This document shows, piece after piece, positions 5,146-9,515 of a stretch of DNA of 9,515 nucleotides. Below the pieces are notes generated by a model that was not told the DNA's origin, ran no database searches, and saw only the letters and a list, made by a program, of their open reading frames with translations. The stretch lies in the NCBI GenBank assembly GCA_905210905.1, contig CAJLYQ010000068.1:1-9515 (forward strand), written 5' to 3'. The translations under genes were made by a program, and so were the position numbers. Position 1 is the stretch's first letter. Every line of letters begins with the position of its first letter. Origin of the DNA: an uncultured Christensenella sp. GTDB lineage: Bacteria; Bacillota; Clostridia; Christensenellales; DTU072.

Positions 5146-8030
5146 TACTTATTCTCTTCCTTTTTGGCGGTTTTTTTAGCCGCTTTCTTTTCCGCTTTTT
5201 TTGCTTTTACGTACTCTTTATGCTTTTTCTGCGACGCCTTTTCTTCTTCGGTTTTCTTGCCGAAAACGATTTTTACCGCGCGTTTAGCCGCGTACGGCAG
5301 TATCGCTTTGAACTTGTCTTCGCTTCTGACCATAGTAGAACATTCGGGATGGTCGCGTTTAAGGTGGATAGCGTCGAATTCGCACTTCGTCGTACAAATT
5401 CCGCAACCGATACATTTGTTTTCGTCCACGATACTCGCTCCGCAGCCTAAGCATCTTGCGGTTTCTTTCTTGACCTGTTCTTCGGTGAGCGTCTTGTGTG
5501 CGTCGGCAAACGAACGTTTATAGTCGATACTTTCGTCCATTCCGGCTTCCTGTCTGCCTGCCGTGTCGTAACTTTCGATTACGAGGTTGTCTTTGTCGAG
5601 CATAACGAATTCTCTTCTGTTTCTTCCGATAGTCATACTCGTACCGGGCTGAACGAACCTATGCAGAGATTCCGCCGCGCGTTTACCTGCTTCTATTGCG
5701 TCGATGGCAAACTTCGGACCGCTGTAAACGTCGCCGCCTACGAATATATCCGGTTCCGCCGTCTGATAGGTAAGACCGTCCGCAACGGGGTAATTTCCGT
5801 GCCAAAACTCGACTTTCGTGCCTTTAAGCAGTTCTCCCCATTCGATGGTTTGTCCTATCGCAAGCACGACTTGATCGCACTCCGCAATGATGGTTTCGTC
5901 TTCGTCGTATTTCGGCGAGAAACGTCCGTTTTCGTCCAACGTAGAGATACATTTTACGAATTCCACTCCGCAAACCGCGCCGTTTTCATCGGTAAGAATT
6001 CTCTTCGGACCCCAACCGTTTCTTAAGGCGATACCTTCTTCGAGCGTTTCCGCGATTTCTTCTTTCGACGCGGGCATCGTGCCGAGCGTTTCGAGCGCGT
6101 ACATTTCTACGGTTGCTCCGAAACGTTTACTCGTTCTCGCACAGTCTACCGCAACGTTTCCGCCGCCCACTACGATGATTTTTCCGTCAAACTTGCGGTC
6201 GTGGTTTTCCGCCGCTTCGCGTAAGTACTCCACTGCCGTTGTAACGCCTTTGGCGTTTATTCCTTCGATTGACGGTTTCTTTCCGCCCTGACAACCTATA
6301 GCGACGTAAAACGCCTTATAGCCTTGCTCTCTCAATTCGGCAATCGTTACGTCCTTGCCTACTTCCACGCCGCACTTGATTTCCACGCCGAGTTCGCGCA
6401 AAACGTCGATTTCCGCTTCGATGACGTCTTTTTCGAGTTTATACGACGGTATTCCGTAAGTAAGCATTCCGCCGGGGCGTTTGTTCTTTTCGAACACTGT
6501 GGGCGTATAACCCCTTGTCGCAAGGTAATACGCGCAGGAAAGTCCTGCCGGGCCCGCGCCGATAATCGCTATCTTTTCCGACCATTTACCCATATTCGAC
6601 GGGATTACGACTTCGGGAATAAATCTCGTTTCCGCTTTAAGGTCCTGCGCCGCGATAAACTTCTTTACCGCGTCGATGGAAACCGCTTCGTCGATTTTTC
6701 CGCGCGTACAGGCGTCTTCGCATCGTCTGTTGCAAATACGTCCGCAAACCGCCGGGAACGGGTTGTCTTTCTTGATAAGCGCAAGCGCGTCCTTGTATCT
6801 GCCCTGACTTGCCATTTTCAAATAACCTTGCACTGCAACGTGCGCCGGACAAGCGGTTTTACACGGTGCGGTTCCCGTAGGATAGCAGTTAATACGGTTG
6901 TTATCCCTGTAATTTTCGTCCCACTTGTCTTCGCCCCAACTCAGATTGTCGGGAAGTTCGTGTTTCGGATACTTGATTTCCCCTTGCTTAGTGCAAAGTT
7001 TTTGTCCGAGTTTAACCGCGCCGGCAGGACAATATTCCACGCATTTGCCGCACGCAACGCAGTTTTTCTTGTCTACTTCCGCCGTGTACGCGCTGCGTGA
7101 CATATTAGGCGTGTTAAAAAGTTGGCTCGTTCTGAGCGCGTTACAAATGTTGACGTTACAGTTACAGATAGCAAAAATCTTGTTTTCGCCGTCGATGTTG
7201 GTTATTTGATGAACAAAACCGTTCTTTTCGGCGTTGCGCAAAATTTCCATCGCTTCTTCGTAGGTTATATCTCTGCCTTTACCGGTTTCACGGCAGTAGT
7301 CCGCCATATCGCCGATCCCGATACACCACTCGTCGCAACTGTCGCCGCAGCCTTCGCCGAGTTTCGCTCTGCCGTAGCGGCAAGAACAAATACCGACGCC
7401 GAGATGCCCTTCGTATTTTTTTAGCCAGTAAGAAAGATGCTCTATATCAAGCGTCTGATTTTCCATCGAAATCGCTTTTTCTACCGGAATAACGTGCATT
7501 CCTATGCCTGCGCCGCCCGGCGGAACCATAGGCGTAACCATTTTTAACGGCAAAAACGTCATTCTTTCGAAGAACATCGCCAGTTCCGGGTGATCGTCGA
7601 GTTGTTTCTTTATCATATTCGTAAACTCTGCGCTGCCGGGTACGAACATCGGCAAAACGTAACGACGAATACGCGGAGCGTCTTTAATCGGTCCGTCTTT
7701 CGTGTAATTATCGCCGTAATCGTATTCGAGAATACCGATATTCGACATCTCTTGCAGAAGTTTTTGCAAACGCTCTTCTTCGTATTCGGGTACGAGCGCG
7801 TGTATGTCTTCGAACGTGTAATGCTTCCTTACTTTCATTTTCAAAGCAAGGTCAACCATTTCGTCGGTAAGTATGCACGCAAGCCCCCAGTACTCGGGGT
7901 CGTTTGCCGTAACGCCTTTTATCTTATGGTCAACGCAGTCCGTAATCTTACGCGCAAGTTTAAGCACGTTTTCTCTCGGATTAGGGTCGCCCATAAACTT
8001 AGGCACGAACGCTTTGCTCATTTCAGGCAT
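5145..8030 (-). CDS. Multi-cluster Fe-S/FAD NAD(P)H oxidoreductase with GltD-like core
   Basis: 961-residue cytoplasmic redox protein. Order: an N-terminal helical region with a winged-helix-like segment (about 50-105); a cysteine-rich domain (C215, C217, C228, C232, C236, then C289, C291, C296); a ferredoxin motif C324-C327-C330-C334; a GltD-type N-terminal Fe-S domain (C390, C394, C429, C433, C437, C441); a pyridine nucleotide-disulfide oxidoreductase fold with FAD motif GAGPAG (491-496), a second nucleotide motif GGGNVA (622-627) and GGD at 765-767; C-terminal cysteines C860, C863, C873, C876, C879, C883; and a Lys/Ala-rich tail (about 925-961). The GltD core is known from glutamate synthase small subunits and NfnB-like enzymes, which route electrons between NAD(P)H and Fe-S partners. 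No glutamate synthase large subunit is adjacent, so glutamate synthesis is unlikely. The start is Met1, 11 nt after GGAGG, overlapping the hypB stop by 8 bp. The exact reaction is unknown. Confidence 0.85.
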   Translation of the reverse strand: MPEMSKAFVPKFMGDPNPRENVLKLARKITDCVDHKIKGVTANDPEYWGLACILTDEMVDLALKMKVRKHYTFEDIHALVPEYEEERLQKLLQEMSNIGILEYDYGDNYTKDGPIKDAPRIRRYVLPMFVPGSAEFTNMIKKQLDDHPELAMFFERMTFLPLKMVTPMVPPGGAGIGMHVIPVEKAISMENQTLDIEHLSYWLKKYEGHLGVGICSCRYGRAKLGEGCGDSCDEWCIGIGDMADYCRETGKGRDITYEEAMEILRNAEKNGFVHQITNIDGENKIFAICNCNVNICNALRTSQLFNTPNMSRSAYTAEVDKKNCVACGKCVEYCPAGAVKLGQKLCTKQGEIKYPKHELPDNLSWGEDKWDENYRDNNRINCYPTGTAPCKTACPAHVAVQGYLKMASQGRYKDALALIKKDNPFPAVCGRICNRRCEDACTRGKIDEAVSIDAVKKFIAAQDLKAETRFIPEVVIPSNMGKWSEKIAIIGAGPAGLSCAYYLATRGYTPTVFEKNKRPGGMLTYGIPSYKLEKDVIEAEIDVLRELGVEIKCGVEVGKDVTIAELREQGYKAFYVAIGCQGGKKPSIEGINAKGVTTAVEYLREAAENHDRKFDGKIIVVGGGNVAVDCARTSKRFGATVEMYALETLGTMPASKEEIAETLEEGIALRNGWGPKRILTDENGAVCGVEFVKCISTLDENGRFSPKYDEDETIIAECDQVVLAIGQTIEWGELLKGTKVEFWHGNYPVADGLTYQTAEPDIFVGGDVYSGPKFAIDAIEAGKRAAESLHRFVQPGTSMTIGRNRREFVMLDKDNLVIESYDTAGRQEAGMDESIDYKRSFADAHKTLTEEQVKKETARCLGCGASIVDENKCIGCGICTTKCEFDAIHLKRDHPECSTMVRSEDKFKAILPYAAKRAVKIVFGKKTEEEKASQKKHKEYVKAKKAEKKAAKKTAKKEENK

Positions 8031-8700
8031 TTTTCTTTAATCCTCCCGTTTCTTTTTTTATCCATTCGGTTATTTTTTCTATTCCTTCGCCCGTTTTTGC
8101 GCTGATAAATACGACTTCCGCGCGCGGATTTCTCATTTTAACGTACTCGACGCACTTCTCCGTATCAAAATCAAAATACGGCAAAACGTCGATTTTATTG
8201 ACGATAACAAGGTCGCATATCGAAAACATTAACGGATATTTCAGCGGTTTGTCCGTTCCTTCCGGTACCGACAGTATCATCACGTTCTTGTTCGCGCCGG
8301 TATCGAACTCCGCCGGGCATACCAGATTGCCTATGTTTTCCAGTATCACTAGGTCGAATTTTTCGTATCCGAGTTCGTTCAGTCCCTGCCTCGTCATATC
8401 CGCGTCAAGGTGACACATTCCCATAGTGTGCAGTTGTATCACCGCCGCGCCCGTCTTCTCACCGATCGTCGCGGCGTCGCAGTCGCCGTCAATGTCCGCT
8501 TCCATTACCCCTATCTTCATCTCGCCTTTAAGCGCGTTAATAACTCTCGTAAGCGTAGTGGTCTTTCCGCTGCCCGGCGAAGACATAAGGTTAATTAAAA
8601 ACGTCCCTTTTCCTCGCAACTCTTCTCTGAGTTCGGCGGCGCGCTTGTCGTTATCCGCAAACGCCGACTGCTTGACTTCGATTATTTTATACCTTTCCAT
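8023..8700 (-). CDS. hypB: HypB GTPase for nickel insertion
   Basis: 225 residues. HypB hydrolyses GTP to drive nickel transfer, with HypA, into [NiFe] hydrogenase in the cytoplasm. Visible motifs: P-loop SPGSGKTT (41-48), metal-site residues C96-H97 and C128 shared with the HypB G domain, guanine-specificity NKID (168-171) and SAK (200-202). The protein starts almost directly with the G-domain region (MERYKIIEVK), and lacks both the N-terminal CxxCGC nickel motif of E. coli HypB and any histidine-rich nickel store. It is therefore a short, core-type HypB. The ATG follows the tetR stop with no gap (TAGATG), with GGAGA in the end of tetR as ribosome binding site, and the gene end overlaps the oxidoreductase start. 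This spacing makes co-translation very likely. Confidence 0.95.
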   Translation of the reverse strand: MERYKIIEVKQSAFADNDKRAAELREELRGKGTFLINLMSSPGSGKTTTLTRVINALKGEMKIGVMEADIDGDCDAATIGEKTGAAVIQLHTMGMCHLDADMTRQGLNELGYEKFDLVILENIGNLVCPAEFDTGANKNVMILSVPEGTDKPLKYPLMFSICDLVIVNKIDVLPYFDFDTEKCVEYVKMRNPRAEVVFISAKTGEGIEKITEWIKKETGGLKKNA

Positions 8701-9327
8701 CTATTCTCCGCTGCCCCCTCTGTAATAGTTTAGCATAAGATCGAGCAAAATTTTAATCTTTTCGTCCCGCTCCTTGTCCGTGCTGAGTATATTACCCCTT
8801 ACCGACAACTTCTGCCACAATCCGAGTATTGACTGCGTAGACGCAAAATAAAAATCGAAAAAGTTGTCTATCTCGCGCACCGTTCCGTCCTTGCGCCCGG
8901 CTTTGTACGCAAGTTCGAATATCTTGTAAAACTCAAGCATTATATCGTCGTAACGCTTTCTGTCCGCTTGCTCGAACTCGTCGTTCATAAACAATGCGTC
9001 AAGCATAATCAAAAACCGCGAAAACCGCTCGTCACCTATTACCATCTTCGGATAGTATCTCGTAAGCAATTCGAGTTGCTCGATACCGGTATAACACCTT
9101 ATCTTGTCGTAATACTCAACAAGTTCGCTTAACCTCTTCTCCCAAAGCCGTATAGCCGACTCGATTATCAACGTGTTTTTACCCAAAAAATACCGATAAA
9201 CCGACGCGGTGCCTACTTCCGCCTTCTCCGCAATTTCAAGCAACGTCACTCCCTTAATGCCCTTTTCGAGAAACATCGCCGAAGCGACTTCAATAACGTG
9301 GTCCTTGTGTCTGTCAATAACGCCCAT
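8701..9327 (-). CDS. TetR/AcrR-family transcriptional regulator
   Basis: 208 residues, typical family length. The N-terminal DNA-binding domain shows the TetR signature: MFLEKGIKGVTLLEIAEKAE followed by VGTASVYRYF (helix-turn-helix about 28-47). The C-terminal helices (about 60-205) form the ligand and dimer domain, too variable to predict a ligand. The ATG at 9327 has AGGAGA seven bases upstream on the - strand. It is the first gene of the hyp operon, and hypB begins directly after its stop, so it probably controls its own transcription together with the downstream genes. Whether it senses nickel, redox state or a small molecule cannot be read from the sequence. The domain contains few cysteines (one, Cys78) and no evident metal motif. 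Confidence 0.93.
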   Translation of the reverse strand: MGVIDRHKDHVIEVASAMFLEKGIKGVTLLEIAEKAEVGTASVYRYFLGKNTLIIESAIRLWEKRLSELVEYYDKIRCYTGIEQLELLTRYYPKMVIGDERFSRFLIMLDALFMNDEFEQADRKRYDDIMLEFYKIFELAYKAGRKDGTVREIDNFFDFYFASTQSILGLWQKLSVRGNILSTDKERDEKIKILLDLMLNYYRGGSGE

Positions 9328-9383
9328 ATTCGCTTCTCCTGTACGCCTTCCTTTTTGAATGGCAAACTCTCATTTTCATAATA

Positions 9384-9412
9384 ATGATAGCACAACTTCC
9401 AAAAAATATCAA
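9384..9412 (-). promoter_or_regulatory. Promoter of the tetR-hypB-oxidoreductase-hypA operon
   Basis: On the - strand, -35 TTGATA (9407-9412) and -10 TATCAT (9384-9389) with a 17-bp spacer and an extended -10 TGC, similar to the transporter promoter. The leader is about 50 nt. A short dyad TCAT-AATA-ATGA (about 9376-9387) overlaps the -10 and could be part of a TetR-type operator, but it is too short to be sure. Confidence 0.7.
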
Positions 9413-9448
9413 TAGCAAAGTTATTTTTAAGTTTCCCTACGACAAATA

Positions 9449-9476
9449 AAAGGCCCGTTACGTTAAACGAGCCTTT
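9449..9476 (-). terminator. Terminator of a gene beyond the right edge
   Basis: AAAGGCCCGTT (9449-9459) pairs with AACGAGCCTTT (9466-9476), 11 bp with one mismatch and a 6-nt loop. On the - strand it is followed by TTTTATTTG, so it would end a leftward transcript entering from outside the window and separate it from the hyp operon promoter. Confidence 0.65.
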
Positions 9477-9515
9477 CTGTTAGATTAAATAAAAAAGTGG
9501 CGGGGCGGGCGGGTG

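Noticed and set aside
6324..7100. A 258-codon open frame on the + strand
   Set aside because: It lies entirely inside the oxidoreductase gene on the other strand, has no family resemblance and no ribosome binding site; it is a by-product of the codon use of the real gene.
5145..8030. Glutamate synthase small subunit (gltD) as the name
   Set aside because: The core is GltD-like, but the long N-terminal Fe-S region, C-terminal ferredoxin motif and the absence of a large subunit gene argue against glutamate synthase.
9328..9420. Nickel or other riboswitch in the operon leader
   Set aside because: The leader is only about 50 nt and shows no multi-stem fold.

Overview
The window looks like chromosomal DNA from an anaerobic, uncultured member of the Bacillota (Clostridia). 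This rests on a DnaD-domain protein next to a DnaC/DnaI-type helicase loader (the low-GC Gram-positive primosome arrangement), strong AGGAGG-type ribosome binding sites, a tRNA with an encoded CCA, and an oxygen-sensitive iron-sulfur flavoprotein beside nickel-insertion genes. I cannot name a genus; any finer placement would be a guess.

Layout. The left 1.8 kb reads on the + strand: the 3' end of a DnaD-domain gene (1-706), a helicase loader ATPase (713-1630), then tRNA-Ala(CGC) (1738-1813) with its own promoter and terminator. From about 1.82 to 2.66 kb there is no credible protein gene. This gap is packed with repeats: a second exact copy of the tRNA 3' end, a 92/96-bp diverged direct repeat, a palindromic CATATCATC array, a promoter-like site, and an AT-rich hairpin. 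Everything to the right reads on the - strand: a GPH-type (MelB-like) sugar:cation symporter with its own promoter and terminator (2664-4645), then a compact operon transcribed right to left from a promoter near 9400: tetR-family regulator, hypB, a 961-residue Fe-S/FAD oxidoreductase, hypA. A terminator at the right edge (9449-9476) insulates this operon from whatever lies beyond.

How the genes work together. DnaD-domain protein and loader ATPase would act together in loading replicative helicase. In the operon, the stops and starts touch or overlap (TAG directly followed by ATG; 8-bp overlap; TAATG), so the four products are almost certainly co-expressed. HypB (GTPase) and HypA (Zn/Ni metallochaperone) deliver nickel to an enzyme whose structural genes are not in the window. 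The GltD-like flavoprotein between them, with several cysteine clusters for Fe-S centres, probably moves electrons between NAD(P)H and a ferredoxin-like partner. The link between nickel insertion and this redox protein is the most interesting protein-level feature. The tRNA-associated repeat cluster is the most interesting DNA-level feature. I did not see a CRISPR array, a recognisable transposase or integrase, or a clearly new defence-type system.
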